From CAVTQY01 sp963736975 (lineage in GTDB: Bacteria; Pseudomonadota; Alphaproteobacteria; Acetobacterales; Acetobacteraceae), in contig CAVTQY010000001.1 of the NCBI GenBank assembly GCA_963736975.1, positions 62,001 to 126,000 on the forward strand: 64,000 nt of DNA. Direction: 5' to 3'. The position numbers and the translations under genes are program-made. Positions 51,405 through 60,124 of the stretch are shown piece after piece (position 1 is the first letter of the stretch; each line of letters starts with the position of its first letter). Below the pieces are notes generated by a model. The model was not told the origin of the DNA. It did not search any database and worked only from the letters and a program-made list of their open reading frames with translations.

Positions 51405-52522
51405 CGCAGGGCGATCGAGCCGCGCGTCCGCTCGATCTTCACTCCGGCGACACGCGGGCCGATATCCAGCTTCTGGAGTTGCACTGCCACACGCACAACG
51501 CGCGGATGGGCCAGAAGCATGGCGGCGATCTGCTCCGCCAGCGTCTCCACCAGCGTGATGTGCCCGGCATCCGCCAGCAGCTGGATGCCGTCGCTGATGA
51601 TGTCGTAAGAAAATACGTCCCGCATGTCGGCGGAGGGATGATCCAGCCGGGTAATCGCTACATCGACATCGAACCGAACCCGCTGGGGAGCAGTCCGTTC
51701 GCGCGCATACGCGCCGATGCGCACCGGCAGCACGAGGTCGTGCACGAACACGGTGTCCGTCGTGGCCAACTCGGCATCCGGATCGGGCACGTAGCCATGT
51801 GCTGCGAGCACGCGATAATCGAACCCCGCACTGTCGGCCGACTCGGTTTCCGGCGGGATCAGCGCCCGTATCTGCCGGACGGCGTCCGGCACGATGTGCG
51901 CGGTGCGCCCGCCAGTGCCGCACAGCGCGCCGCGAAAACCCAGGAAGCCGGGACGCAGCAGCAACAGCCGCGGAACATCCGGTGCTTCCAACGAGCCGGC
52001 GAGACCGGAGAACAGGCCGTGTCCTGCACAGGTGTCAACAAAGCGGCGCAGCTCCGGCAGGTCCATATGATCCAGCAAGCGGCCGGCGGATTTATCGGCG
52101 GTGTCCAGCATGGCGCCGGCAAACCCCGCATCCGCTGCTGCGCCGACCAGCGAGAGATCCGGTGCATGATCGGCGAACAGCACGGCCACGAGGCGCACGC
52201 GGCCTGCCAGTCGTGCCAGCGCTCGCAAACACGCCCGCGCGTCGCCGCCGGGAAACAGCCCCACCTTGACGTAATCGACGCGGGTCGCCGCCATCGTCGC
52301 AACGGCGTCCACGACCACCCGAGGCTCCATTGGAAGATCGCCGGTTACCGCGCTGACCGGGCGGCGCCCGGCCACCGTCGTAACGGCGGTGGCAATTACC
52401 GACGCATCCACCGCGCCCAGCGCGCCGCGCGTGGGATCTTTCAGATCGACAATGTCGGCACCGCCTTCGAGCACTAGCTCGGCTTCATCTGGCCCGGTGA
52501 CGCTCGCTAACATGCGGGTCAT
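51401..52522 (-). CDS. MfnB (furan-ring synthase) fused to FolB-like aldolase
   Basis: A 373-residue two-domain protein. Residues 1-235 match MfnB (DUF556), which makes the furan phosphate of methanofuran from glyceraldehyde-3-phosphate: LASVTGPDEAELVLEGGADI, VDLKDPTRGALGAVDASV (Schiff-base lysine), YVKVGLFPGG and GAMLDTADKSAGRLLDHM. Residues about 250-373 match dihydroneopterin aldolase FolB: VFVHDLVLPVRIGAYARER, FDVDVAITRL and IQLLADAGHITLVETLAEQI. Joining a methanofuran enzyme to a pterin enzyme in one chain is unusual to me and fits H4MPT synthesis. It overlaps DUF3280 upstream (ATGA) and the kinase downstream (GTGA). Confidence 0.85.
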   Translation of the reverse strand: MTRMLASVTGPDEAELVLEGGADIVDLKDPTRGALGAVDASVIATAVTTVAGRRPVSAVTGDLPMEPRVVVDAVATMAATRVDYVKVGLFPGGDARACLRALARLAGRVRLVAVLFADHAPDLSLVGAAADAGFAGAMLDTADKSAGRLLDHMDLPELRRFVDTCAGHGLFSGLAGSLEAPDVPRLLLLRPGFLGFRGALCGTGGRTAHIVPDAVRQIRALIPPETESADSAGFDYRVLAAHGYVPDPDAELATTDTVFVHDLVLPVRIGAYARERTAPQRVRFDVDVAITRLDHPSADMRDVFSYDIISDGIQLLADAGHITLVETLAEQIAAMLLAHPRVVRVAVQLQKLDIGPRVAGVKIERTRGSIALR

Positions 52523-53028
52523 TGCGCCTGTCCCGTGTGCGGTTCGAGGTGCAGTTCAGAGAGCAGGAACTGCAGTCCACGCGCCCAGGATTCATCGGTG
52601 TCGCCGCGGATATCGACACTGCCGCCCTGCACGACGGCTCCTGTGGATACGTCGCGGATCTCCAGATTGATGTTGAGAATCAAATCCGACACTTTTTGCA
52701 CCCAGCCGGTGACGGCGACCTGCGCATGGACCTTGTGCGCGAGGCTGAGCGCGCACGCACCGCAAACCTGCAGATTGGTCGCCCGCGCCTCGGTCGCCAC
52801 CGGTGCCGTATCGACCGGCACGTAACGCCCCGACCGGATCAGTGCATCGCGAAGCGCGGTATCGAGGTTCACCAGCCGCTTCTGGTCCGGCGCATTCGGA
52901 CCCAACATCGCACCGGGAAGGCTGGTATCGTCGAGCTCGAAATTGAACATCGCAGCACTCAACGCTGCTCCCCGCGCAATGTCCGGCGAGACGAGCGTGA
53001 CCAGCAGACAGGCTTGCGTAAAATTCAT
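52519..53028 (-). CDS. DUF3280-like secreted protein
   Basis: A 169-residue protein with a signal-like N-terminus (MNFTQACLLVTLVSPDIARG) and the body AALSAAMFNFELDDTSLPGA, LVNLDTALRDALIRSGRYVP and AHKVHAQVAVTGWVQKVSDL with ILNINLEIRDVSTG. This is the DUF3280/DUF2380 type, which occurs beside PQQ-dependent alcohol dehydrogenase genes. Two cysteines (CGACAL) are present. It is divergent from the PQQ-system binding protein (89-base gap) but is coupled by ATGA to the methanofuran operon, so it joins the two modules. Function unknown. Confidence 0.75.
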   Translation of the reverse strand: MNFTQACLLVTLVSPDIARGAALSAAMFNFELDDTSLPGAMLGPNAPDQKRLVNLDTALRDALIRSGRYVPVDTAPVATEARATNLQVCGACALSLAHKVHAQVAVTGWVQKVSDLILNINLEIRDVSTGAVVQGGSVDIRGDTDESWARGLQFLLSELHLEPHTGQAQ

Positions 53029-53117
53029 GCCCGCGCCGTCGCCCCTTGCAAAGGAATGCGACGGTCAAGGCGCGCGGCAGTCTTGATGCGTGTCGGACGA
53101 TGAACCATGCTGGGCGC

Positions 53118-54341
53118 ATGAAACGTCCAAACGGGTCCGCGCGCAACGGCATCGGCCGCCGCGTCCTGCTGGCCGCGCTGGCCGGCGCGCCAGCTACCGC
53201 GGCGCTCGCCCAGGAAACCAACATTGCCAATGTTCAAATCGGCTACATCCGTTCGATGGAGCGGCGGCCCACCATCTCGCGGTTGGACAAGCCGCCGCCG
53301 AACGACGGACTTGCGGGAGCGCAAATCGCGCTAGACGACAACAACACCACGGGCCGGTTCCTCGGGCTGCAATACAAGCTCCTCGACGCTCCGGTGTTCC
53401 CCACCGATGACGTCACCGCGAAGCTGAGGCCGCTGGTCGCCCAGGGCGTGAAGCTGGTACTCACCGACACGCCGGCTAACGACGTGCTGAAGCTTTCGGA
53501 CGCCGCACGCTCCGCCGGGGCGATCATCTTCAATGTCCAGGCACCGGACGATTCTCTGCGCGAGGCGGATTGCCGCGGCAATGTGATCCATGTCGTGCCC
53601 ACCCGCAGCATGTTCGCCGACGCCTTGGCCGAGTATCTGGTGCTGCGCAAGTGGACGCGCTGGTTCCTCGTCTATGGCTCGCATCCCAACGACCAGTTGC
53701 TGCGCGACGCCTATCGCCGCTCGGCTAAACGCTATGGCGCACGGATCGTGGAGGAACGCGAGTACACCGACCGCGGCGGCTCGCGGGAGACCGACACCGG
53801 GCTGGTGCAGGTGCAGCAGCAGATTCCCGTTTTCACGCAGAGGGCGCCGGAGTACGACGTGTTGATCGCCGCCGACGAGAACCAGGTATTTGCCGGCTAT
53901 CTGCCGTACCGGACCTGGGATCCCCGGCCGGTGGCCGGTTCGGCTGGATTGACGCCGGTGACCTGGGACCCGAGCAGCGAATCCTGGGGCGGGACACAAA
54001 TGCAGGACCGGTTCGTGCGCCGCTTCCACCGGCAGATGACGCCGCTCGATATGCAGGCCTGGACGGCGGTGCGCATGATCGGTGAGGCGTCGGGCCGCAC
54101 AAGTTCCGCGGATATCTTAAAGATCATAGCCTATATGAAGGGGCCGGACTTCCAGATCGGTGCCTACAAGGGCGAGGCGCTGTCGCTGCGGTCCTGGAAC
54201 CTGCAGGTGCGCCAGCCGATCCTGCTGTCCGACGGGCATAATGTCGTGTCGGTGTCGCCGCAGTCCGGCTTCCTGCATCAGGTCACTGATCTCGATACGC
54301 TTGGCGTCGATAAACCGGAGACGACATGCAAGCTGAGCTGA
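53118..54341 (+). CDS. PQQ-system ABC substrate-binding protein
   Basis: A 407-residue periplasmic protein of the branched-chain amino acid-binding fold, of the type linked to PQQ-dependent alcohol dehydrogenase systems. It has a Tat-like leader (RNGIGRRVLLAALAGAPATA), then NIANVQIGYIRSMERRPTIS, TGRFLGLQYKLLDAPVFPTD, and ADALAEYLVLRKWTRWFLVY. The final segment ILLSDGHNVVSVSPQSGFLH is typical. The start could be ATG 53100 or 53118; I take the second because the basic leader begins there. It overlaps the beta-propeller gene by 16 bases. No permease or ATPase follows in the window. Confidence 0.85.
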   Translation: MKRPNGSARNGIGRRVLLAALAGAPATAALAQETNIANVQIGYIRSMERRPTISRLDKPPPNDGLAGAQIALDDNNTTGRFLGLQYKLLDAPVFPTDDVTAKLRPLVAQGVKLVLTDTPANDVLKLSDAARSAGAIIFNVQAPDDSLREADCRGNVIHVVPTRSMFADALAEYLVLRKWTRWFLVYGSHPNDQLLRDAYRRSAKRYGARIVEEREYTDRGGSRETDTGLVQVQQQIPVFTQRAPEYDVLIAADENQVFAGYLPYRTWDPRPVAGSAGLTPVTWDPSSESWGGTQMQDRFVRRFHRQMTPLDMQAWTAVRMIGEASGRTSSADILKIIAYMKGPDFQIGAYKGEALSLRSWNLQVRQPILLSDGHNVVSVSPQSGFLHQVTDLDTLGVDKPETTCKLS

Positions 54342-55318
54342 GGCACCGAACCGCGCTGGCGGCCATCGCAGCCGCGGGATTGCTCTACAGCGTTCCCGCG
54401 AGCGCCTATATTGCCTATACGTCGAACGAGCGGGACAATACGATCTCCGTAATCGATCTCGATCAGATGAAGACGATCAAGATGGTCCCGACCGGCCAAC
54501 GACCGCGCGGTGTCACGGTGACGCCAGATGGCAAATACGTCCTGGTTGCCTGCGGCGACGACGACGAGATCCAGATCATAGACACGAAGACGTTCCAGGT
54601 GGCCCGTGTTCTCGCCACTCCTGACCCCGAGCTTTTCGCGCTGCGCCCCTCCGGCAACCCGCTTTATGTGTCGAATGAGAACGATGCGCTGGTCACGGTT
54701 TGGGATATCAACTCCGGCAAGCAACTTGCCTCGATCCCGACCGGCGTCGAGCCCGAGGGCATGGCGGTGAGCCCGGACGGGGAAACCATCGTGAACACGT
54801 CCGAAACCACCAACATGGCACATTTCATCGACTACACGACGGAGAAGATGGTCGCAGCCGTGCTGGTCGATGCGCGGCCCCGCAATGCCCGCTTCAAGCA
54901 TGACGCCTCCGAGGTCTGGGTATCATCTGAGCTTGGCGGAACGGTGAGCGTGATCGACCCACACACGCACACCATCACCCATAGGATCAGTTTTCCGATC
55001 CAGGGACTGCGCGGCGACGAGATTCAGCCGGAGGACATCCGGTTCACCAAGGACGACAAGATTGCCTTCGTTGCTTTGGGGACGGCGAACCGCGTCGCGG
55101 TGGTGGACGCGGCAACTTATCAGGTGAAACGCTATCTGCTGGTCGGGCAGCGGGTTTGGCATCTGGGATTTACCCCCGACTACAAATACCTGCTGACCGC
55201 CAATGGCGAAACGAACGATGTGTCGGTCATCGATGTCCCGGACCTGACGGTCGTCAAGTCGATCCAGGTCGGCCAGTTGCCCTGGGGCGTCGTGGTCAAT
55301 CCCACCAGCCCGAAATGA
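54326..55318 (+). CDS. YVTN-type beta-propeller protein of PQQ system
   Basis: A 330-residue secreted protein with a signal peptide (ALAAIAAAGLLYSVPASA) and seven blade-like repeats, for example YTSNERDNTISVIDLDQMK, TPDGKYVLVACGDDDEIQII, YVSNENDALVTVWDINSGK and LLTANGETNDVSVIDVPDL. Each blade has the Y/V-x-x-N-x-x-x-x-x-V-x-V-I-D pattern of surface layer/YVTN proteins. This form accompanies PQQ-dependent dehydrogenases; its role there is not known. It overlaps the genes on both sides, so the three plus-strand genes are one operon. Confidence 0.87.
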   Translation: MQAELRHRTALAAIAAAGLLYSVPASAYIAYTSNERDNTISVIDLDQMKTIKMVPTGQRPRGVTVTPDGKYVLVACGDDDEIQIIDTKTFQVARVLATPDPELFALRPSGNPLYVSNENDALVTVWDINSGKQLASIPTGVEPEGMAVSPDGETIVNTSETTNMAHFIDYTTEKMVAAVLVDARPRNARFKHDASEVWVSSELGGTVSVIDPHTHTITHRISFPIQGLRGDEIQPEDIRFTKDDKIAFVALGTANRVAVVDAATYQVKRYLLVGQRVWHLGFTPDYKYLLTANGETNDVSVIDVPDLTVVKSIQVGQLPWGVVVNPTSPK

Positions 55319-55938
55319 ATATTACCTGGCGATGGCTGTTGCTGCCGTGCCTGGGCGCAGCGGCCATCGCGCAGGCAGCGCCGCCCCAGACCGACCCGAA
55401 CTGGCCATGTCAGCAGATCAAGGTGCCTGAGGTATCAGTGGCGGCCGTCTGGGCAGGGCCGCCGATCGATGCATATCTCTCGAGTTGGTCGAAAGACCCT
55501 GATATCGCCCACCTTGCGCCGCAACTGATCGAACGCCGCACGCCGATGTCGGATGCCGAGTCAGAGATTGCAGATTTTGCCAACCACAACAAACACGATT
55601 CGGCCAAGCTATTGGCGCTATTCGCCGGGGTGTTCGACCTTGCAAACCGGGAACGCGGCAGCGTCGTCGCCGGGCTCGATCGGTTCGGTAGCCGGCAGAA
55701 GCAACTCGCGGCAGAAATTCGCGCCGAGAGCGACAAACTGAACACGTTGATGGCCAGCACTTCGGTGGATGCGCGGCAGGCGAGCGAGCTGCAGAACCGG
55801 CTGAGCTGGGACCTCCACGTGTTTCAGGATCGCCGTGAATCGCTGAGCTATGCCTGCGAGGCGCCGGACCTGATCGAACAGCGTCTGTTCGCGTTATCGC
55901 GGACGATTCAGCGAGTGTTGCCGCAGACCGGGCAGTAA
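55315..55938 (+). CDS. Secreted protein of PQQ system, unknown function
   Basis: A 207-residue protein with a signal peptide (ITWRWLLLPCLGAAAIAQA). The mature part is helical: CQQIKVPEVSVAAVWAGPPI, LIERRTPMSDAESEIADFAN, and a long heptad-like stretch LAAEIRAESDKLNTLMASTS that may be a coiled coil. Two cysteines (Cys near 32 and near 182) could bond. It starts inside the stop of the beta-propeller gene (ATGA) and ends ten bases before the convergent CXXCW gene. I know it only as a companion of PQQ-dependent systems. Confidence 0.7.
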   Translation: MNITWRWLLLPCLGAAAIAQAAPPQTDPNWPCQQIKVPEVSVAAVWAGPPIDAYLSSWSKDPDIAHLAPQLIERRTPMSDAESEIADFANHNKHDSAKLLALFAGVFDLANRERGSVVAGLDRFGSRQKQLAAEIRAESDKLNTLMASTSVDARQASELQNRLSWDLHVFQDRRESLSYACEAPDLIEQRLFALSRTIQRVLPQTGQ

Positions 55939-55948
55939 CAGCCAGCCG

Positions 55949-56515
55949 CTACTCGTGCGGGCGCGGAACCGGCTCGCGCTGCTCCAGCGGCAGATGGGCT
56001 GCCGCCCAGCCGTCGGTGCCGCCAGGGTACCAATCGACATGCTGGTAACCAAAGCTGAAAGCGCGCTTGGCGGCGTTCCACGACATCCAACATTGTAGCT
56101 GGCAGTAGAATACCAGCGGGCGGTCGCGATCCGCGTGCGTTGCCTTCGCAAGTTGATCGCGAAAGTAGGTTTCCATTACGGGAGCCAGTTCGCCGTACCC
56201 GGTATCCGGCAGCCAGATGCTGCCGGGAATGTTGAACCGCGCTTTCGGATGCCAGATCGTATCGGCCGGCAGGTCTTCGGGTCGGGGCGGGCGGGCTAGC
56301 ACGTCGATGAACACGGCGGATTTCGCTTGCCAGAGCGCGCGTGCCTGACCGGTGGAAAGCACCTGGGCGCCCTGCAAGCTCAGCGGTACCGCGGCGTGAT
56401 AGGGCTCGTTGTGATAGCCTTCAGGTTCCGGCGGCGCGGCGGCAGTACCGGCACCGGCCAGTAGAAGCAGTCCGCTCGCGGCAAACCACCGACGGACCGA
56501 TATACTTCGTTTCAC
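55949..56515 (-). CDS. PQQ-associated CXXCW rhodanese-like protein
   Basis: A 188-residue secreted protein with a signal peptide (FAASGLLLLAGAGTAAA). The rhodanese-like core contains VLSTGQARALWQAKSAVFID and the motif CQLQCWMSWNAAKRA, the CXXCW signature for which this family is named. The two cysteines could be a redox or metal site. Its start overlaps the xoxJ end by four bases, so it is translated with xoxJ and xoxG. Confidence 0.85.
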   Translation of the reverse strand: MKRSISVRRWFAASGLLLLAGAGTAAAPPEPEGYHNEPYHAAVPLSLQGAQVLSTGQARALWQAKSAVFIDVLARPPRPEDLPADTIWHPKARFNIPGSIWLPDTGYGELAPVMETYFRDQLAKATHADRDRPLVFYCQLQCWMSWNAAKRAFSFGYQHVDWYPGGTDGWAAAHLPLEQREPVPRPHE

Positions 56516-57360
56516 GGCGAAATAAGGTGACCTTGTCGGTCCAGCAACGGCACGCCGTAGGACTCGAGTAACTTGTTGATCTCGTCCTGGTTCTCGGCGA
56601 TCAGCCGGTTGAGCGTGCGTTTCCAGTTTTGGTCGCTGTGGCGCACGCCGAGCGAGATGCTGAAATCCATTGGGACGCCATGCTCATTGAGCAGCGGCAC
56701 CACCGTAAGCGGCGTCTCCGCATGCATCGCGTAATAACCCCCGATAGGCCCCCACAACACGCCCGCATCGATCCGTCCCGCCAGCAGATCATCGATCATG
56801 TCCTTGGTGGGAGCGTCGTAGCGTGTATCGACCGTCAACGGGTACGGCTTGGCTTTCGCCATCAGCCCATCCTGCACCATGATGGTGGCCGGCGGCGTAC
56901 CGGCGACGACGCCGATGCGTTTGTCCCGGAGCCTCGGATCGCCGAGGGCAGTTACGCCGTCGAGCCCGGTATTCGGTTTGAACAACAGGACATAGACGGT
57001 GCGGTAATAGGGATTGGTGGTCTGCACCATCTCGAGGCCCTGCGCGACGCCCATTACGACATCGCAGCGGTCGGCGTCGAGCGTATTGCGGTAGAACCCG
57101 ATCACCTGCGGAAAGTAGGTGAAGGAGACAGGCTCATTGAGCTTGCCTGCCAGCATCTCGGCCAGCTTGTTTTCGAACCCGTCGCCGTGCTGATCGGAAA
57201 ACGGCATGTTGCGCGGATCGGCGCAGGCGCGAAACGTGTGCGGATCGACCAGTTCCGCCTGCGCGCCGAGCCCGGGCGCCTGCGCGTGCGCCGGGGCAAG
57301 CCAGCACAGCAGACTGGCGGCAACCCAAAGCGCCACCCGGGTGCAGCGTGCCGGTCGCAT
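56512..57360 (-). CDS. xoxJ: Periplasmic binding protein of methanol dehydrogenase system
   Basis: A 282-residue solute-binding-protein fold with a signal peptide (VALWVAASLLCWLAPAHA). The first lobe shows FRACADPRNMPFSDQHGDGF and ENKLAEMLAGKLNE, the second CDVVMGVAQGLEMVQTTNPY and IGVVAGTPPATIMVQDGLMA; these are the pattern of MxaJ/XoxJ. XoxJ is thought to help activate or assemble the methanol dehydrogenase. It begins three bases before the XoxG gene ends in the same operon order xoxG, xoxJ, CXXCW. Confidence 0.88.
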   Translation of the reverse strand: MRPARCTRVALWVAASLLCWLAPAHAQAPGLGAQAELVDPHTFRACADPRNMPFSDQHGDGFENKLAEMLAGKLNEPVSFTYFPQVIGFYRNTLDADRCDVVMGVAQGLEMVQTTNPYYRTVYVLLFKPNTGLDGVTALGDPRLRDKRIGVVAGTPPATIMVQDGLMAKAKPYPLTVDTRYDAPTKDMIDDLLAGRIDAGVLWGPIGGYYAMHAETPLTVVPLLNEHGVPMDFSISLGVRHSDQNWKRTLNRLIAENQDEINKLLESYGVPLLDRQGHLISP

Positions 57361-57362
57361 CC

Positions 57363-57881
57363 CTACGGACCCATGCATTGATTTTCGGCCTGGGTGTAGG
57401 CGTCGGGTCGCGGCTCGGATGCCGCGGGGCGTCCGCGGCCCAGTGCGTCGTCTGAGCGCGCCCGCAGATACACGTAGATCGCGTTGATGTAGCACATCAC
57501 GTTCTTGTTCTGGCCGAAGCTCGGCATCACCAGATCGGACGACGCCGAAACATCCTTTTTGCCCTGTGCGACCGTCGCCAGGAACTGCGCGTAGCTCAGG
57601 GTCTTGAGTGCATTTACAAGCGACGGTGCGTAGGATGAACCCATCCCATCGGGACCGTGGCATTGCAAGCAGTTGGCGCCGTACCGCAGGAAGCCCACCA
57701 TCGTGTACCAATCGACCTTGCCGTTTTCGATATGGAAGGTCGGCGTCCCATCCTTGTCGAAATACGCGCCATCCTGCGAACTGGCCACCGCCGGATCGCC
57801 TGACCCGTCGGCGTAAGCGAAACCGACCGTCAGCAACAAAACAGCCGTAAGGACCAGGCCGGTCCACACTGGCAATTTCAT
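57363..57881 (-). CDS. xoxG: Cytochrome c of methanol dehydrogenase
   Basis: A 172-residue periplasmic c-type cytochrome, the electron acceptor of XoxF. The signal peptide is VWTGLVLTAVLLLTVGFAYA; the haem site is GANCLQCHGPDG and the axial methionine is in DLVMPSFGQN. The C-terminal extension (RSDDALGRGRPAASEPRPDA) with a Cys (QAENQCMGP) is typical. It lies 83 bases after xoxF on the same strand, and xoxJ begins three bases later. Confidence 0.9.
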   Translation of the reverse strand: MKLPVWTGLVLTAVLLLTVGFAYADGSGDPAVASSQDGAYFDKDGTPTFHIENGKVDWYTMVGFLRYGANCLQCHGPDGMGSSYAPSLVNALKTLSYAQFLATVAQGKKDVSASSDLVMPSFGQNKNVMCYINAIYVYLRARSDDALGRGRPAASEPRPDAYTQAENQCMGP

Positions 57882-57964
57882 CGCGACATTTCCCTTTGCA
57901 TGAACATAGACGGCCGGTGCACGGGTGCTATCCGTTGCGCCGGCCGAAGTTTTTGGCGCTCAGG

Positions 57965-59776
57965 TCACTGTGGCACGGTAAAGACCGTGAGCGTACCGCC
58001 GAGCGCGGTGTAATTGCTGAGCGCGGCATAGCCGCCGACAGCACCAAGCCCTGCATGCGGATCAGTCAGCCCGGCCGCCAAGCCGATCCCCGCCCAGCCG
58101 CCGACACCGGACAGCACCGCGACGTACTGCTTGCCGTTATGCATGTAGGTCATCACGTTGCCGATAATGCCGGAAGGAGTCTTGAAGCTGTAGAGTTCCT
58201 TGCCGGTTTTGGCATCGACGGCCTTCAGATAGCCTTCGAGCGTGCCGTAGAACACCACGCCGCCAGCTGTGGTGAGCGCACCCGACCACACCGAGAACTG
58301 CTCCGGATCGGACCAGACGATTTTGCCGGTGGTCGGATCCCAGGCAATGAAGTTGCCCATATTTGTCTGGCCGGGGGGTGGGTACATCGACAAAGTCGCG
58401 CCGACATAAGGCTGGCCAGCGGTGTAGGAAACGCGGAACGGTTCGTAATCCATGCAGACGTGGTTCGTGGGTACGTAAAAGAGGTGCGTCTGCGGATCAT
58501 AGGCAGCCGGTTGTTCGTCCTTGGTGCCGAGCGCGGCCGGGCAGATGCCGGTATGGTTCACGTCTGCCGTCTCGGTCGAATACTTCTTGTCCAGGATCGG
58601 ACGTCCATAATCCGGGCTGTTCGGGTCCATGTTGATCCCGCTAGCCCAGTTCACCACCGGATCATATTTCGCCGCCACCAACAGGGCGCCCGTGTCGCGG
58701 TTGAGCGTGTAGCCGAAGCCGTTGCGGTCGAAATGCACCAGTGCCGGGACGGTCTGGCCATTGACCTGCAGGTCGGCCAGGATCGGCTCGTTAACGCCGT
58801 CATAGTCCCATTCGTCGTGCGGCGTCATCTGATATACCCATTTCGCCATCCCTGTATCGAGGTCGCGGGCGAAGAGGGTCATCGACCACTTGTTGTCGCC
58901 GGGTCGCTGGCTCGGGTTCCAGGTGGACGGATTGCCCGAGCCGTAATAGACGAGGTTTAGTTTCGGATCGTACGAAAACCAACCCCAGGTATCGCCGCCG
59001 CCGATCTTCCACTCGTCGCCCTGCCAGGTCTTCAGGCTGGAGTCGACGCCGATCGGTTTGCCCAAATCGGTGGTCTTCTGCGGATCGACTAGCAGATCCT
59101 TGTCCGGTCCTTCCGAATAGGCCCGCCAGGCCAGCTTGCCGTCGCTTACGTTGTAGGCCGACACCCAACCGCGGACGCCGAACTCGCCGCCGGACACGCC
59201 GATCAGCACCTTGTCTTTCATCACGAAGGGCGCGTCGGTTCCGGTCTGGCCCTTGGAGGGATCGCCGTCCTTGACCGACCAATCAACCTTGCCGGTTTTG
59301 GCGTCCAGTGCCACCAGCGTGGTATCGGCCTGGTGCAGGAAGATCATCCCGTTGCCATAGGCAACACCGCGGTTGACGGTGTCGCAGCACATCACCGGAA
59401 TGACGTTTGGATCCTGCGTCGGCTCGTATTTCCAGATTATCTTGCCGTCGTTGTTGAGATCGAGCGCATAGACGATGTTGGGGAACGGCGTGACGAAATA
59501 CATCACGTTGCCGATCACCAGAGGCGCCCCTTCATGGCCCCGCAGTACGCCGCTGGAGAAGGTCCAGGCGACCTGCAGCTTGCCGACATTCGAGGCGTTG
59601 ATCTGATCGAGTGGCGAAAACCGCTGGAGATCATAGGTTCGACCGGGCATCACCCAGTCGTTGGCGTTGCTGGCCATCTGATCGAGCTGATCCTGGGCGC
59701 GGGCGCTGGTGAACGCCACCGCCGAGGACAATATCGCGCCTGCCAGCAACAGCATCCGTCTGGACGTTTTCTGCAT
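57965..59776 (-). CDS. xoxF: Lanthanide-dependent methanol dehydrogenase, PQQ enzyme
   Basis: A 603-residue periplasmic quinoprotein with eight beta-propeller W-motifs that oxidises methanol. The signal peptide ends ...TSARA. The key site is HDEWDYDGVNE: catalytic Asp324 followed two residues later by Asp326, the extra acid that marks XoxF enzymes binding a rare earth instead of the calcium MxaF (which has Ala). Other features are the vicinal disulfide Cys130-Cys131 (VMCCDTVNRG), Glu198 (SGGEFG) and Asn282 (GSGNPS) as further metal or PQQ ligands. GGAGGGAAACAC precedes the ATG at 59776. It is followed by xoxG and xoxJ. No mxa genes are present, so this may be the only methanol dehydrogenase here. 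A lanthanide-responsive switch is likely but not visible. Confidence 0.93.
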   Translation of the reverse strand: MQKTSRRMLLLAGAILSSAVAFTSARAQDQLDQMASNANDWVMPGRTYDLQRFSPLDQINASNVGKLQVAWTFSSGVLRGHEGAPLVIGNVMYFVTPFPNIVYALDLNNDGKIIWKYEPTQDPNVIPVMCCDTVNRGVAYGNGMIFLHQADTTLVALDAKTGKVDWSVKDGDPSKGQTGTDAPFVMKDKVLIGVSGGEFGVRGWVSAYNVSDGKLAWRAYSEGPDKDLLVDPQKTTDLGKPIGVDSSLKTWQGDEWKIGGGDTWGWFSYDPKLNLVYYGSGNPSTWNPSQRPGDNKWSMTLFARDLDTGMAKWVYQMTPHDEWDYDGVNEPILADLQVNGQTVPALVHFDRNGFGYTLNRDTGALLVAAKYDPVVNWASGINMDPNSPDYGRPILDKKYSTETADVNHTGICPAALGTKDEQPAAYDPQTHLFYVPTNHVCMDYEPFRVSYTAGQPYVGATLSMYPPPGQTNMGNFIAWDPTTGKIVWSDPEQFSVWSGALTTAGGVVFYGTLEGYLKAVDAKTGKELYSFKTPSGIIGNVMTYMHNGKQYVAVLSGVGGWAGIGLAAGLTDPHAGLGAVGGYAALSNYTALGGTLTVFTVPQ

Positions 59777-60124
59777 GTGTTTCCCTCCGCTTCGCTGTGC
59801 GCCGCGCCCGGCCGGAAACATCGCAGTTTTGCCCACCGCCGGTCGCAACCAATCCGGATGGGAAGACGTCGCCCGGCAGCGTGTCACGACGAGGAGCAAG
59901 CCGGTGGTTCCTGATCCCGGTCTGGAACCATTGTGACTGCCCGCCGCCTGCGAAGATACACCCACCCTCCCTACCAGCGGGTGCACTTGAAGCCGGAGAC
60001 CAAGTGGAGCGTAGGCATGGTTTGCGGTGAAGGCAATAGTCTTCACATGAGCGGTGCAAGCGCCAGAAGGCGACACCGCAGCCTGCTATACGCCGCCTAT
60101 ACGCCGCCCTTGGGGGAGCCATGC
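59777..60124. other. Divergent intergenic region, xoxF and metallohydrolase
   Basis: 348 bases without a gene, between two divergent genes and therefore the place for both promoters. I see no convincing sigma-70 pair. An 11-bp tandem direct repeat CTATACGCCGC occurs at 60086-60096 and 60097-60107, close to the GGGGGAGCC site before the metallohydrolase ATG. Otherwise it is featureless to me. Confidence 0.4.
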
